The notes: generated from the sequence alone by a model not told the origin. Shown: positions 1-14,038, counted from the stretch's first letter. The stretch: 64,000 nt of DNA from Ficedula albicollis (GCF_000247815.1 NC_021677.1:41995358-42059357); one strand, 5' to 3'. Translations and numbers: made by a program.

Positions 1-192
1 TACTCTGAGGAAAAAATAACTCAAAAGAAACTTTTTTTTTTATGACACAGCACTACTTGCCCCAAATACTATTATTTGGGGCATCCAGAAGACAAGGAAA
101 ACAGCAGAAAACTTTGAACACACTTCTCCCCAAAGAAACACTCAAGGCTCAGCCACATCATTTCCCACCAAGCATTATTTCCCAGTGGTTAC

Positions 193-387
193 CTTCTGTT
201 CCTCTCTTTCTGTTGCATTTTGACACTTCTCAATCTTCCACTGCCGCATGAAATCTCGCAGATATCCAAAGAGAGTGAGAACACCATAGCCCACATAGGT
301 CAGCACAGCAACTAGCATAGGTGTTTCTTCAAAAGCTTCATTGAAAGGCCTTTTGTATAATCCTCCATTGTGCACAATATGATTTAT
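193..387 (-). CDS. SPTLC2: SPTLC2 coding exon 2 (serine palmitoyltransferase subunit 2), partial gene
   Basis: SPTLC2 is the catalytic, PLP-binding subunit of serine palmitoyltransferase. This ER-membrane complex condenses serine with palmitoyl-CoA in the first step of sphingolipid synthesis. Only one exon is visible. It is 195 nt and 65 codons, phase 0 at both ends. The acceptor reads ttaccacag just above 387 and the donor GTAACC just below 193. The translation contains [18 protein letters not shown] followed by a hydrophobic stretch ([19 protein letters not shown]), then a basic stop-transfer-like segment and ATEREEQK. This matches the N-terminal membrane-anchor region of vertebrate SPTLC2 almost residue for residue. 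The PLP-lysine catalytic domain lies in later exons off the left edge, since transcription runs leftwards. Exon 1 (about 40 codons in mammals) should lie near 11.5-12.1 kb but cannot be read there. Confidence 0.95.
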
Positions 388-844
388 CTGTGGTAAAGAT
401 TTAAAGAGAGACAGTTGAGGTATTAATTGAAAAAAAGGCAGATAGATGTTTCAGAGTAGTCCCCAGCCCTGTGGTCAGTTATAGGTTCTGCATCCCTCAC
501 CACTCAGCGAAAACTGCTTCCAGCTAAGTTCAACCATTACTGATAAACACTGCCAGCCTCCATATATGAAGTTGCCAAGTTGCTGATATAACCCAAGTCA
601 CAGTTACCAATCCAGGGCAGTTTAGTCTAACATCTCATTAAAATATTTAGTTTTCAAAGCTACATACAGAGCATTGCGTACATCTAGGCAAACCAAAATG
701 AAAAAAGTGCCCTCACCAAGAGGGCACAAGTAACAGAGTACTGATGCATCCCAGGATTACTACAGAGAAAAACAAAATAGAAAGTAATAGTTTTATGGAT
801 CTAAACAATATATTCTCAGACCTGGAAGCCTATATTAGTGTAAC

Positions 845-952
845 AAAACAATCATAATCCACGTGTCTCTGTAGCTATTAGCCTAAAGATGCTGAGAGAA
901 AACAATCATAATCCACGTGTCTCTGTAGCTGTTAGCCTAAAGATGCTGACAT
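845..952. repeat. Tandem duplication, 2 x 54 bp
   Basis: Two adjacent copies of a 54-bp unit contain the shared core aatcataatccacgtgtct. They differ at about one internal base (ctatta versus ctgtta). It lies inside SPTLC2 intron 1. Confidence 0.9.
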
Positions 953-2290
953 AAACACTGTACTCATGCATGAGGCGGACACGACACCACAGACAAAAAA
1001 GTCATTGTGTACAGAGTCTCAACACAGCATATATGTCGGCATACAGAACAAAGCACGGCTTTCTGCATAAAATCCATGCTAAAAGCCATCTTGCTACTTA
1101 CATGTCATCTAAAGGTAGATTTACTAGCAGGTCTATCTCAAGTACAATTACTGGAATAAGCAATATTTGCAACTGTTACAGAAAATCTTTACAGCTACAA
1201 GGCAAGTGCTCACCCAATATGAGCACCTGGGGACAAGATCCCCCAAAAAGATGGTTTTAACTAGACTACTTTTTCAAATTGTTAAGTTAAAGATCAGATC
1301 CCATAAGTCAATGAAGGAAAACATAGAAATCTAGACATTAGATGCAAATTGCTTTCTGCATGGCTATGTTATAAAATGGCTGCACGATAATAGAATAGCT
1401 ACATAGGAAGGAAAACTCTACGAGACATAAATCCCCTTTTTGTGCAGCATCAAATATATATAAAAATAAGAAATGTATTTCTCAAAATGTACTAACCAAA
1501 GAAACATCAACACCTAGGAAAGAGATTGAACCTAAATTCATCAAAAAAAAGACAATGGCAAATAAATCTTGAGGTGTCTGGGCCAGGAGACAGAATAAAA
1601 CCAGTTATTTACCTATGTCACTCATATTTTCATATGGGAAAGTAAGGTAGAATTGTACTAACCTCTTCAACAGTTGATGAATCAATAAGGCACACACACC
1701 TGCTGGCATCACCAGACACTGCATTATTTGGAAAGCAATACCTGCTCATCTCAGATGCTGGAGCAAGTCTGTATTTCAAGTCTGTCATTAATATAGTGAA
1801 AGCAGTTTTTCAGAAGCAAGGGGCTCTTCTTAGCAATGCAATTATGCTATAGCTATGCAGTCACCACGTATAAACCACAACAGCACCTTCCCTCCCCATA
1901 TTACTTCTACTTCTTCCATTCTGCTGACACAGTTTTAAGTAAAGCAAATCCTTGATTTGGTCACCATAGTTGTGGGGACTTTATAATGTGTCTAAGTATG
2001 GAAACAAAATAGGAAAGATAGAGTAGGAACTTGTCTTTTAGCAGCATCACTTAAAGACAGACACAGGTAACTAACTTGCAGCGCTTTGAGGTTTAACACA
2101 GAAGTATTATTTTAAAAACATACTGCATACAGTGGTGGCTTAAGGTAGAAAATTACCATGACTTTGGCACAAGTGTAGGAACATTTGCTTACCACACTGC
2201 AGCTCAAGTGCTGGCAATTTAAGGCTTTAATGCAGGCCAAAGGTTCATACACTGTTCTCTTCATGAACGATGCTGGCCAAAGAAATTACT

Positions 2291-2331
2291 CCCACCCCAC
2301 TCACTCCCACTCCACCCCACTCACTCCCACT
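2291..2331. repeat. Short C-rich tandem repeat, about 2 x 20 bp
   Basis: A pyrimidine-rich unit containing ccccactcactcccact occurs twice in direct succession within SPTLC2 intron 1. Confidence 0.75.
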
Positions 2332-4094
2332 TAAAGCCATCTGCACCAGCCTCCAGCCTGCACAACTAGAGCAACTAAATCTGATTATCAGAACAGCATC
2401 CCTTCAACACTGAACCGATCCAAGTTGAAAATATAATCGTTTGCAGAAGGTTACTCATTAGACCATAATAGTCTTTGCAGCACTGCTCCACAAAGTCATT
2501 AGACAGAGCTCAGCAAACAAGAGGCAGCAGCTTTTGGAGAGAGAGCAGGGGCAGCAGCACCATGGCAATGGCAGAATCAGTGAGCCAACACTGCAAAGGA
2601 AAAACCATGGAAGCTGCCTCTTCTCTATTATTCTCAGGATTGTTTAGCTGTATCACTATGGCTCCTGTACACAAAGCTATTGTATTTTGTTGTATCCAGA
2701 TACAAGAAAGATCATGCACCAAAGCTCTGACCACCACAGAGGTGGTCACAGCTTGGGAAATTACAAGTTGGAGTTTGCATCCTCACACTGTCAGATCAGG
2801 CTGTGATCAGCAGCTGTTCACTACATACCTGCCACCTGTGCCTGCCTACCAGCAGCTGCTTCGTGGATGAGCAGACAGAAAACTGGTAGAGACTACTTCA
2901 CAAATTACCTAGTATTGAATAACTAGAGAGCACATCAAAGCTTCTCATGTCTTTCCCAGGTAACTGGAAGTTCATTTGGAAGAGATGAAAAGCTACATCC
3001 TAAGATAATGGATCTGAGGTTACTAAACACCAAAAGAAGTTACTGAAAAAAAAAAACAAACCAAAACAAAACAACTAAGAGAACCAAATCTATATGCAAA
3101 CTTAATCAGAATAAAAACATACCCATTTTGTCCAGGTCTTTGGAGGTGCCGGTGCTTGTAACAAATGCTAAAACTAATGTCAGTTTTAGCCAATCCCAAC
3201 ATTTCACTAAAAAAGGCTGTTTTAGGAATACCTGTATTGATTCAACCCATACTCCAATCAATTTCACCTCTCAGTGTTCTTCTACATGCTAATACATCCT
3301 TAAATTTGCATGTCAGCTACCATATCAGCTGAGAAGCTTGTGTTATCCTAGCTGAATCAAAAAATTATAGAAAAGACTGAATGCAACTCCACAAGCTCTT
3401 CATGAAGCATATGACCGCAAAAAATCTCTAGAATTTAACTATAGAAGAGACTTTTGTAGTCACATTAAATACAAGCCTGTTTGTTTTTCTAAGAATGCCT
3501 TATAAATCCATACATTAGCCTTCAAATGAAGGCTTACATGCTGCAAGCTCCAAAGCTGCCACAAAAGAACACAAATTTAGTTCCAGAGACAAAGAAACAA
3601 GGTGGCTAGTGCATAAGTTCAGTGCATAACTTCCTTTTATTGGAAGGACAAAAAAAGGCATGGAAGATTAAGACTTTTATGATTTCAACAAACCTTACAA
3701 TCATAAAGTGAGCCATGACCTTTGAAGTAGAATATACAGCATATCCAAGTACAAAGAAAAGTCAGAGTTCACTTAAACATGTGGTTCAGAAAAAGTATGT
3801 GTATGCTCACCTACACCTCTCCTCCCTGTACCAGAGTACATGTATGCAGAAGAGCACCATCACATTAAGAAGCTCAGCTGCAGGAGAAGCAGAGAGCACA
3901 GCTCAGCTGGTTACAGAAGGCAGCAGAGAACCAGCCACAGGTAATGCCTGTGTTGGCCCAAACTCTTGGGGAAACAGATCACATAAAACAGTATTGCAAC
4001 AGTTACTGAGCAGCAGCAGCACCACATAGCTACTGCCAGAAAGGACTCCACTGGTCTAAGCAAAAACATCAGAGTCTGATGATTACCCCAGAAT

Positions 4095-4535
4095 GTACTG
4101 AGTTGGACCAACAAGAACCATTGAGTCCAACTCCTGGCCCTGCACAGCCTCAAGAGTCACACCATCTATTTGAGGGAGTTGTCCAAGAGCTTCTTGAACT
4201 CTGTCAGCAGGTTTGGTGCTGTGACCACTGCCCTGTGACACTGCTCTGGTGCCTGACCACCCACTACGTGAAAAACTTTTTTCTAATATCCAACCTAAAT
4301 CTGCCCCAGAACAGCTTCATGCCCTTCCCTTGGGTCCTGCCACTGGTCACCAGATTGAAGAGATCAGTGCCTGCCCCTCCTCTTCCTCTCTTGAGAATGT
4401 TGCAATGAGGTGTGTCCTCAGTCTCCTCCAGGCTGAACTGACCAAGGGACCTCAGTGACTCTTGGTAAAGCTTTCCTTCTAGATCCTTCCACCACCTCCG
4501 TAGCCCTCCTTTGGACACTCTCTATATCCTTTGTG
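4095..4535 (-). mobile_element. CR1 LINE fragment, antisense
   Basis: The plus strand reads as the reverse complement of a CR1 3' region. It has phrases diagnostic of avian CR1, including ctaatatccaacctaaatct and gagtccaactcctggccctg, and ends near tcctttggacactctctata. The LINE is therefore on the minus strand. It is a 5'-truncated remnant with no intact ORF, as is usual for CR1. Confidence 0.9.
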
Positions 4536-6724
4536 AGTGAGAAGACAAAAGCCACGTGTACATATGGGAACATCTGCAGATGCTACTGTAGACAACACAC
4601 AGGATTTACACAGGAGTCTGGGCACACTGGTTGCATTGCAGGCATGTACTTCAGGGAGAGAAGATGCTCCAAGTGCAATGCATGCTGCACACAGTATGAG
4701 AGCAGTACACAGTAACTGCTTACTGCTGCTGCCCGGGAAAGATCCAGCACTCTGTATTCAAGAGGCCATTTCATTTCATGCTGACAGGAAGAACAAATTC
4801 AGAACCTGGCACACTTTATGTAAACACATTAAAAAGATTATTTATTCCAGAACACAACTTTGCTAAATTTTTACTAAAATTTAGTAGCTTCTCATTGCCA
4901 CATACCACACATGCTGCAGAAATTTTATTAGCAGGTTTGTTGCTTCTACTTTTAGAAACACACTGTGAAAGACCACATCCATGAGTGTGCCTCTGTATGC
5001 AAAAATGGTCACATTCATCACAAAGGATTGAGGAAATCAGCACTACAGAAAGCACAGCAGTGAGAATTCCATTAAGGCAGCTGCTCTAAACTGTTAATAG
5101 TCTGTGGTATAGTTTTGCTGTCACCTCTAGCCCTTTTCCTTGCACTTCTTTGCTTAGACTTCAAATCTCAGACTGTTGCATGGGTAAAAAGACCAAGTAT
5201 TTATTACCAAAATTAGAATTAACTGTTTTGAATCACATTTTAAGCTTTAAAAAAACCCCACAGGAAATAAACTTGTTTTATAAAACAGACTTTAAAAGTG
5301 TATTTTAAATGAAAGATTTCTTCTTCTTGACAGGTATTATCCAATATTTTTATTTACAATTATTTAGTCACAACAAATTTGACAGTCCTTGTTTAAGATG
5401 CACTTACCACATCTACAAAAACAGCGTAGATCTTCATAATCTTTAAAAGTTGTTTGGGTTCTCCCCTGCCCTCCATTAGCAACTAAAGGATGCAATTAAA
5501 TTGGGTTTTTTCCCTTGCTACATTATAGGTGACAATTTGAATTCTACTGAGAATATACTATTTTTCTGACAATTTACCTTAAATTACCTTAAACCTTACA
5601 TGTAACTTTATCTGTTATGTTCAGTAGATTTCAGGCATACAGAATACTAAATATGATTTACAATAAAGATTTCCAAAGACATAACAGGTCTGCAGCACTT
5701 CCTTAACTTGTCAATCTCCAAGCTTTCAGATACCCCTGAAAGCATTTCCTGACATATTTTAGAATCAGCTCTCATTTTTACAGACATTAAAACCCATTAC
5801 TTCCCAAACTTTCCAACTCCTGCTTTCTCAACTATAAGTATTATTCAAAACTATACATTCGAATTAAAAACAGTTCTTTTTCTAGTATTTATTCCTTAAT
5901 GATGACAAAATAAAAAACTGGAAACCTCATTGAAAATGGGCCCATATTTTACATTTCATTTAGAGAAACTGAAGTCAATAGGTAATACAGATATAGCCTT
6001 TTTCCCAAATTGAAAACATGAAATTTAGAAAAAAACATTGGGGTTTCTTTGTGCAATTAAGACAGAAAAATACAATATATCACTCAAGTAGATATAATTT
6101 TAAAAATTAACTTGTATATATTTATAACATTTCTTAGAGCATTTACGGCTTATCACCAGCTAAATTTGAAACAGCAGTCCACCAAACTACTTTCTCAGTA
6201 GCACATATTCAAATCCAAGAGAAGCCCATCATAGCAGCAGCTACCATGGGCGTTTGTTTTCACACCAGCACAGACACACAAATTCTTAAAAAGTACAACA
6301 CTGGCACTATGCCTACTAATTTAATATGATGGCCTGAAATATTCATTTAGCCAGGGAAAATGATGAGTAGCTATTCCTTCCACAAAGGCTTACAGTCTTT
6401 TATAACCGAATTCAGTAGTAGAAAAAGATCGTTGTGTATGGGTAATTTTTACAAAAGTAAGAGTTTTGTCAATTAAAATACCTGAACAAGGTTGCAGTCT
6501 TTTTTAGATCAGACAACTTTCTTCTCACTTCAGTTTTAAGTTATTGATGCAATAAATACAGTCAATCATAAAACCAAGCAAGAGTCAAAGTAGTGATTTC
6601 TTTCCTCAGGTCTGATGTAAGCCTCAGAATACTTGCTACAAGCCCTGAGGCACCCATTTTTACAGGGGTTCGGGGATTAAATGCTAATGTCTAAACCTGG
6701 AACAAACTCTCCTGCAGTTCATCT

Positions 6725-7195
6725 CTGTAACCATGGAATAACCAAGGTTGGAAGGCCACCTCCAGTGGCCATCATGTCCAAGCCCCAACTCAAAGCAGGG
6801 CTAATTACAACAGATTGCCAAGGGCCATGTCCAACAGTCTTGAACTCCTCCATGGATGGAGATTTCACAACCTCTTTGGGCAACTTCTTCCAGTATTTTA
6901 CCACCCTCGTGGGAAAAATTATTTTCCCTATGTGCAAACAAAATTTCCCATTCCTCCAAACTCCATGAGTTACCTCTCATACTATTGCCACATGCTTCCA
7001 AGAGTCTGGCCCCAAATTCCCTATATCCTGCAGACAGCTAGTTAAGCCTTCTCTCGTCCTAAGGTTGTGCAAACCCAGATATCCTGCAGACAGCTAGTTA
7101 AGCCTTCTCTCATCCTAAAGTTGTGCAAACCCAGCTCTCACAGCCTCTTCACTTCCTGGGGACCTGAACTGGATTCACAGATTGATGTAGTTATG
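6725..7195 (-). mobile_element. CR1 LINE fragment, antisense, with internal duplication
   Basis: The plus strand shows a degraded antisense CR1 3' region. It has ggttggaaggccacctccag near 6745, then ctccatggatggagatttca and an actgccaca-type segment. A 56-bp piece near its right part is tandemly duplicated at about 7023-7135. No intact reading frame remains. Confidence 0.85.
7023..7135. repeat. Tandem duplication, 2 x 56 bp, inside CR1
   Basis: Two consecutive copies start at tatcctgcagacagctagtt (7024 and 7080). They differ at two sites (cgtcctaagg versus catcctaaag). It arose after the CR1 insertion, because it duplicates CR1-derived sequence. Confidence 0.9.
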
Positions 7196-8147
7196 TCACC
7201 AACTTACTAAGAAGCTCAAAACTGGACACCATTTGCAAGATTCAGTCTCCCAGACGATGAGTAAGGGAGAACAACCACTACTTCATGAAGAAGTTAACAA
7301 GACTTAGATTCTCAGGATCACTTTTTACTGTCAGAAATACTTGAATTTTAAATTTACACACAGATGTGAAAAAACCTCACAAGTCTGTACTCCAATTCCT
7401 TTTTATACCAGTGGATAGGGTGGTTATTTACTACATTTATCTTATCCTAACTTTAATCTGAAACAAGATGTACATCACTGCTACCTTTAAATCACTCATA
7501 GCAAAAAGAGCTTGCACTATCTGCTGCAGTCATCTTAAAAGTGCTCTCTGAACGAAACTACACTAACCTGAATTCCAGCAAAAGCATCTTAAAAATCAGG
7601 ATGAAGCCATTGTTCCCCTGCATCCTGAAGCATCCCACAAGATGAAGCTATAAGCAGTTTGCTCTCTTTAAGAAGAACAAGCACAAATGACAAGACTACA
7701 CAAACTGTTTTCTGTATGTCCACACCAAAGCTCCCAGGAAAGAAATATCTATGCTGGACATTTTAATAGCTGTTAGAATTCAGGACTTGTGATAATCTTA
7801 AAGGAATGCAAACCCCACAGTCCTCCCACTTTTCTCAACCAAACTATTCCTTGTCTTCCTGAGGAAGCAGTACAAGACCTTGTTTACAAAGGCATGTATG
7901 TTATCTGGAAGTTGCTATAGGATGGCATTTGAAAACCTTCTAGAAACATCAGGGAAATTAAAATTTGTTTATATAATTCCAGCTCCTATCTAACTGACTT
8001 GGAGATACTGCACACAACAGAAATTAAGAACTCTAAAACCTAGATTCCAATTTTATTTTTTTAGGTTGAGACTACTTCTTTAACTTCTAGAAGCACAGCA
8101 GAACTATTCCAATGTGAGAAGCTCAATTAAGGAGTAAAAAAAACTTA

Positions 8148-8247
8148 TATTACTATTATATTATTATATTATATTATTACTATTATATATTATATTATTA
8201 CTATTATATTTATACTATATATAAACTTATATTACTATTATATTACG
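8148..8247. repeat. AT-rich microsatellite (TATTAC / TATTATA type)
   Basis: About 100 bp of near-pure A/T with imperfect repeats of ttatattactattata. It can fold on itself because much of it is self-complementary. It is intronic in SPTLC2. Confidence 0.9.
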
Positions 8248-10627
8248 ATAATAGGTGGATTCAAATAAATTATCTTGGAAAATAAGGGCATCCTATCCCA
8301 TTAAAGATGTGCCAATCTCCCTGTTCTAAGCAAGAAAAATCTTTTCAGGTTCAGCATTGGAAAACCATTAGTCATTTGCAAAACATTCCAATAGAGAAAT
8401 ACAATCCAGTTTTAAACTGCATTGCAGAAAGAAAAAGCAATTTCCCCACACTTATTATTTCCACAAGTGTCTTGATAGCTCCTAAACACCATTTCTATAC
8501 TGAACTCAACACTCTCTCCAAGATGATTACTAAGATTTGCTCTCTTTCTCCTATCTATGTTCAATTCCTCACATCATGACAATGTCCTTTGAGATGTCAG
8601 GCTTTTATCTTACATAGTGCAGTATTACACCAGAGCTCTATATCAATATTAAGTTCATCCATAAGTTACTGTTCTTTCTAACCATGAACTCCCTTAACTG
8701 TACAGCCTTAACTTAACAGTCAGAAAAAAGTCACTTTTCTCCAACATTCCACAATTTTTAATTTCTACATGGTTCTTCAACCTCTTTTAATTAAGGTGCT
8801 CATAATGAGACTGAAATTCAGTGAACGCAACAATCTCTAAACAGATTAACTTCAAGCAGGAGCCAAGTAATTTGAACACAAGACATCTCAGGAAAGCCAA
8901 GAGCTGTTATTTATCTTAGTATTTCAGTAGAATGTTTTTACTATACTGGAACTTCAAATGGTCACTTTCCTAGTCACGGATGATATTTCATTAATCTCCA
9001 AGATAGCCAAAGTCTGTTACTGCACAGTTTTCATAGGCAGCAAGCTTCCCTCTCCTCCAATCAAAAAGCTTTAGCAGTTCAGGAGACAAATACAACCTCT
9101 TTGAAAATTAAGCAAACAATTTCACCCTTTTCTGTTCATGCTGGAGTAACAGTAAAGAACCCACTCTATGTCAAATATCAGCCTTAGTGGAGGGAGTATC
9201 ATAAAGAAACCTTTGAATTTAAGCTTCATTTTCTTTAGGATAAGATCCCCCAAAACAACATAAACAAATCAAGAATTAAAAACCCCCAAAATGTACATAG
9301 ATAACCTGAGCAGAAATGTCCTAGGTAGAAGACTTCTTTTTTTTTCCACATTGTTAAAAATGGGTAAAGCTTTGCTGCACTATCAAGCTCTGCTGGAGGG
9401 CATAGGCACTACCCTGTCTCTAAGCTCTCAGCTCAGAAGCTCCATGGTTTTCCAGATAAATAGTCAATGACTGCAACATTTCTTTCAACTGATGATTTTC
9501 TTTACCCCTCCTCTTCCCATCATTTTAGCTAGATCTCATTTTGCCTTTTATTTCTTGCATAAAAACCATGAAAGGCTTTCCTGAAAAAGTTCTTTTCCTC
9601 ATCCTTACTTTTCTGTTTGATTTTTTTTCCCTACTAAGTAACAATTGCATTATTTTGTGTAAGCTGCCTCCTTTTTGGCGCTTGCTTACAGTTGCAGATT
9701 CTCAAGTGCTGTATGTGGTATGTACATAGTATATACATACACAGTCAAATATAGCCAACACAAAGTGAGCATTCAGATGCTTCCCTTTTTCTGCAGAAGG
9801 GCCCAAAAAACAAAATTGAAAAGACAAAAGACCAATCAAGTAGCCAAATCTGTGATATACCAGTAAACACATCTTTTGGCAGCTTACCACCACTGATGCT
9901 GAGAAAGCTGGAAATAATTAGCTCCCCTAAACAGCTGCTTCTTCCAGTCTAGTTCTAACATTCAGACACTCACTTTGAAAGTTAGCCCACATAAAATTAT
10001 AGAGAAAATAATGTAATATTCCTAATTATAAATCTCTGGTTGACCATCAAGCAGCTGCCAGAAAGATATCAAACTTTCCTACACTCTTCTCACATCCTTA
10101 CTATAGTGCCACTACACTTTGGGTTTTTTGTAAAATTTCTCATGACCACTTCTCCAGTGAACCCTGACCCGCTTTAGAAATAGTTATCTCAAATGCCTCA
10201 GGTCTCCAAAACATATCTGAGCATAGTATCACGTGCAAGCTACTATGTGAAAAGAACATCTCTTAAACCAGCAAGGTTTTTAAGCTTCCTCAGTTTGAGA
10301 TCTATGTTTTTTCCCATTCACACACTACATCACCCATGTTCTCCAGATATGCAGGTGAACAAAGTCCTTGAGGAAAATGGAAAATACTTCCCTACCCCAC
10401 TTTCTATTCTTCTGAAGTAGAAGAATACAGAAGAAGAGGAAGAAGAAGACCTCCTTTAGACAGCACAGGGTGGGGAAAAACACAGAACACTCAGCATCAC
10501 CACGCTTTGTCTTATTACAAAGATTTACATGTAGGGTTTTATAGCCAGCAGAGTTGAGTGTTTGCAAGGCTGGACTACCAAAGCCACGGCTCCCCGAGGC
10601 AGCACAAGCTGCCACTGCTGCCACATG

Positions 10628-10823
10628 AAGGTATTGTACCTCCCTCCATTTGTTCATTTCCAGTACTGTACCTCCCAAGGGCCAAGGCAAGACTATGAAC
10701 ATCCATCCAGCCAAAGAAATTCAGTAAGGTATTGTACCTCCCTCCATTTGTTCATTTCCAGTACTGTACCTCCCAAGGGCCAAGGCAGGACTATGAACAT
10801 CCGTCCAGCCAAAGAAATACAGT
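10628..10823. repeat. Tandem duplication, 2 x 98 bp
   Basis: Two direct copies begin aaggtattgtacctccctcc at 10628 and 10726. They differ at three or four positions (for example ggcaagac versus ggcaggac, and atccatcc versus atccgtcc). It lies in SPTLC2 intron 1, about 0.5 kb before the CpG island. Confidence 0.9.
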
Positions 10824-11527
10824 AGGTATCTTCAGTTAAAGAAAACTCAGAGAAAAAAAAGTTTCCTTTTACCCTGCATCACTTCCCAATCCAGTTCACA
10901 CAGTGAGTGCACAAGCCTACTCTGAAAAAATAGGAGATAGCAGAGGACTGAAAAACAGAAGCAGCAGGAAAGATGATGGCAGAGGAAGGCTTTTCTCAAG
11001 CAGCTTGAGGTGTACACGGAAACACAACCTATTGCCTTCTGCTGAGGCTGACTTCATGACAACCTTCAATTTCCTTACATTATAACACAAAACTGGAGCG
11101 TTTTGCCAAAAAACAACCCAAGTCTGCAAGCACGAATGCAGGCGTGCATCACAGGGCGCTGACTGGCAGCGCCGCACCAGCCTCCAACCCTGCTCCACAG
11201 CAAGTCCCTGCTCAGGCCACCTGTACCCACAGCCCGCGCCTCGCACCTGGAGCGACCCAACAGCGGCGGAGACCTGCTACAGCCTTGTGCTCCAAACCAC
11301 GGACCTACTGTGCCATAGCGAGGTCAAGCTCAAAGCTCTGCCACCAGTAAAAGCCGTGCAGTAAAGTTACGGCCGTCACTCGAGGGACAGTCATTTCCCA
11401 CGCCGCCGCCAGCGCGCTGAATGAGCGGCCCCGGGGCACTCGCTCCCCAGGCGAGGGCCGGCGACACAAACCGCCTGGGCTCTCCGACATCCCTCACAGC
11501 CACCCCTCGGTGCCTCCCGGGGCCCCG

Positions 11528-12097
<570 letters not shown>

Positions 12098-12132
12098 ACG
12101 CGCCGGCGCGCGCGCGAGGCGGGCGGGCGCGG

Positions 12133-12391
12133 CCAATGGGAGCCCGCGCCTACCCGGGTGGGAGGGGAGCAAGGAGAAGGGCGGGGCTTGCCCAATCGCA
12201 AAGCGGAACGCAATGGGAAGGCGGAGCCAGGGGGTGAGCATTGCCCAATCACTTGGTAGAGATGGGACGGGGCGCGAAAGGGAGGGGAGTAGCCAGCCAA
12301 TCACAGCGCGAGGCCGAGGGAGGGGCGCGAGGGAGCAGCGTCCGTCCAATGGCGGCGGGAGGAGCGGGACGGCGCTGAGGCGGCAGCCAAT
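12133..12391. promoter_or_regulatory. SPTLC2: Array of six CCAAT boxes
   Basis: The motif CCAAT occurs at 12133, 12192, 12245, 12297, 12346 and 12387, all in the same orientation on the plus strand, spaced 59, 53, 52, 49 and 41 bp. The flanks often match the extended NF-Y site (ccaatcac, ccaatggg, ccaatcgc). Purine-rich GC-box sequence fills the spaces. NF-Y binds such sites and works in either orientation, so these probably drive SPTLC2 on the minus strand. Binding is inferred from motif only. Confidence 0.75.
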
Positions 12392-13646
12392 GGGCGGGAA
12401 GGGAGCGGCACGGTGCTGGTGGCAGTGGGGCTGCCCAGTGGGGCGGGGATGGGGACAGAGACAGGCTGCGGGGAGCTGCCCCGCCCTCCTCGTTCCGCTC
12501 CGGGAGGGAGCCGAGCCCCTGTGCGCTCGTTCCCGCACGCGGTGGGGAGGAGGCGGCGCGGCGCGGGTCGGCGCCGCTGCCCTCACCGTTCCCTGCCTCG
12601 GGCAGGCGGGTGGCTGGAGCGGGGACGCGGCCGGGGTGGGGAAAGGCAGCGGGCAGCCCCTCGCTGTTCCGGGGTGAGGGAGCTGGTGAGCGAAGTGGTT
12701 CTTCCGAGACCTGGCGGGCTGTCCAAGGATGCCTTGGGCTGTGTCCTAAAGGAATCATCCCACGGAGAGCCCCGGGTGAGCGCTCCGGAAAGCGTTTAGG
12801 CGATCACACGCGGTTAGTTAATGCCCTTGCCAGCAGCTCGGAAGAGATGTGTCCTGCCCGGAGTCCGCCATCGAAGGCCCTTGCAGGGAGCCCTGCAGAG
12901 CAGCCTCGGGCAGAGCTTATTTCCGACAGGATTTGCCCTCGGGTGCCCATTACCGTGAGCCTGGCCGCCCTGCCGGGCTGTGTCGCCCCACGAAGTGTCT
13001 GTATTTGTGTGCCATTAACCACCTGTGTGAATCCTGGTGCGGGAGCAGGGAGTGGTTCCCGAGCTGCAGGAGTGTTAATTGGCAGAAAGGAAACAGCCAG
13101 GCATGGTTAATCACACACTGAAAAGATGGAAGAGTGTGACCTTTGATTTCTCCAGTGTCATTTAGAGGGAAGGGCTGAGGTTTTTCTTTGCACTTAACAA
13201 TAGTGGAAAAACAAGATGAAGGGTTGTGAAGTTCAAGCATATGAATTTGAGAGAATGGTGTCATCCTTTTCTCTCTGATTTGCTACCATTGATATTTATT
13301 TTTATGTATTATGGTCACATCTTGGAGCCTTTGTCATGGATCTTATTGCAGATTTGGTATGAACATGCAGTACCTAACGAGTGAATTATCTTCTGTGAAA
13401 GACAGTCATTTTTCTTCCCTCAGGAAGGCAGGAAAGCTTCACAGCCTGGTTTCAGTGTTCTTGTGGGCAGCAGTGCGTGTCCAGTCTGCTTCATGTCTCA
13501 TCTCCCCTTTGGACAGGAGGGCTTTTTGTAATGAGGGGCACAAACACAGCCCCAGCAGTAACAAGTGCAAGGTGGGTGTTTGATCTTGTTCCTTTTCTTG
13601 CTGTCTGTGGCCACTCCCATATCTGGACTGCCACTGAAGCAGGTAT

Positions 13647-13727
13647 GCACTTGCCTCAGTACTAAGCTTTCCATGGCCATTGGCAAAGGAGAACAAGCAC
13701 TTGCCTCAGTACTAAGCTTTCTTCACC
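13647..13727. repeat. Short direct repeat, 25 bp, period 50
   Basis: The sequence gcacttgcctcagtactaag occurs at 13647 and 13697 and continues into ctttc in both, separated by a non-repeated spacer of about 25 bp. Confidence 0.85.
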
Positions 13728-13963
13728 TGGTTTTGACATGCAGTGAGAGAGAGCCACCAGTGAAGATGGGCTGGGCCGTGTCCCATCTCTTGTCTTGCAG
13801 GTTGGAACCATGGGGGAGACTGGTGTTAGTAGGAAGGACCTTGGGATCAAAGCAGCAAACTCTCCTGCTTAGCACTTGAGTGCTTGTGCAAGTGGACTGG
13901 CTTCAGGTAGGTGCAGTGGGGAGCACTGGTGGGGAAGAGGTACAGGTGATTTATTTCTGGGTG

Positions 13964-14038
13964 AGCAGGGGAGGGCTTTTTCAGAGTTTAAGTAATCTAT
14001 GGAGCAGGGGAGGCTTTTTCAGAGCTTAAGTAATCTAC
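13964..14038. repeat. Tandem duplication, 2 x 39 bp
   Basis: Two consecutive copies begin agcaggggagg (13964 and 14003) and contain ctttttcagag followed by ttaagtaatcta. They differ by one substitution and one base of length. Confidence 0.85.

Larger units (their letters stand above)
388..11500 (-). other. SPTLC2: SPTLC2 intron 1 (inferred)
   Basis: This stretch lies between SPTLC2 exon 2 and the CpG island expected to contain exon 1. I see no conserved coding exon on either strand. The open frames here (for example 2475-2870 plus and 10325-10714 minus) resemble no protein I recognise. The interval holds two CR1 LINE fragments, an AT-rich microsatellite and several short tandem duplications, listed separately. 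The intron assignment is inferred from gene order; the exact upper boundary is unknown because exon 1 is not readable. Confidence 0.75.

Noticed and set aside
2475..2870. 131-codon plus-strand open frame in SPTLC2 intron 1
   Set aside because: No recognisable domain, low-complexity Ser/Thr composition, overlapped by an open frame on the other strand. Its length is compatible with chance.
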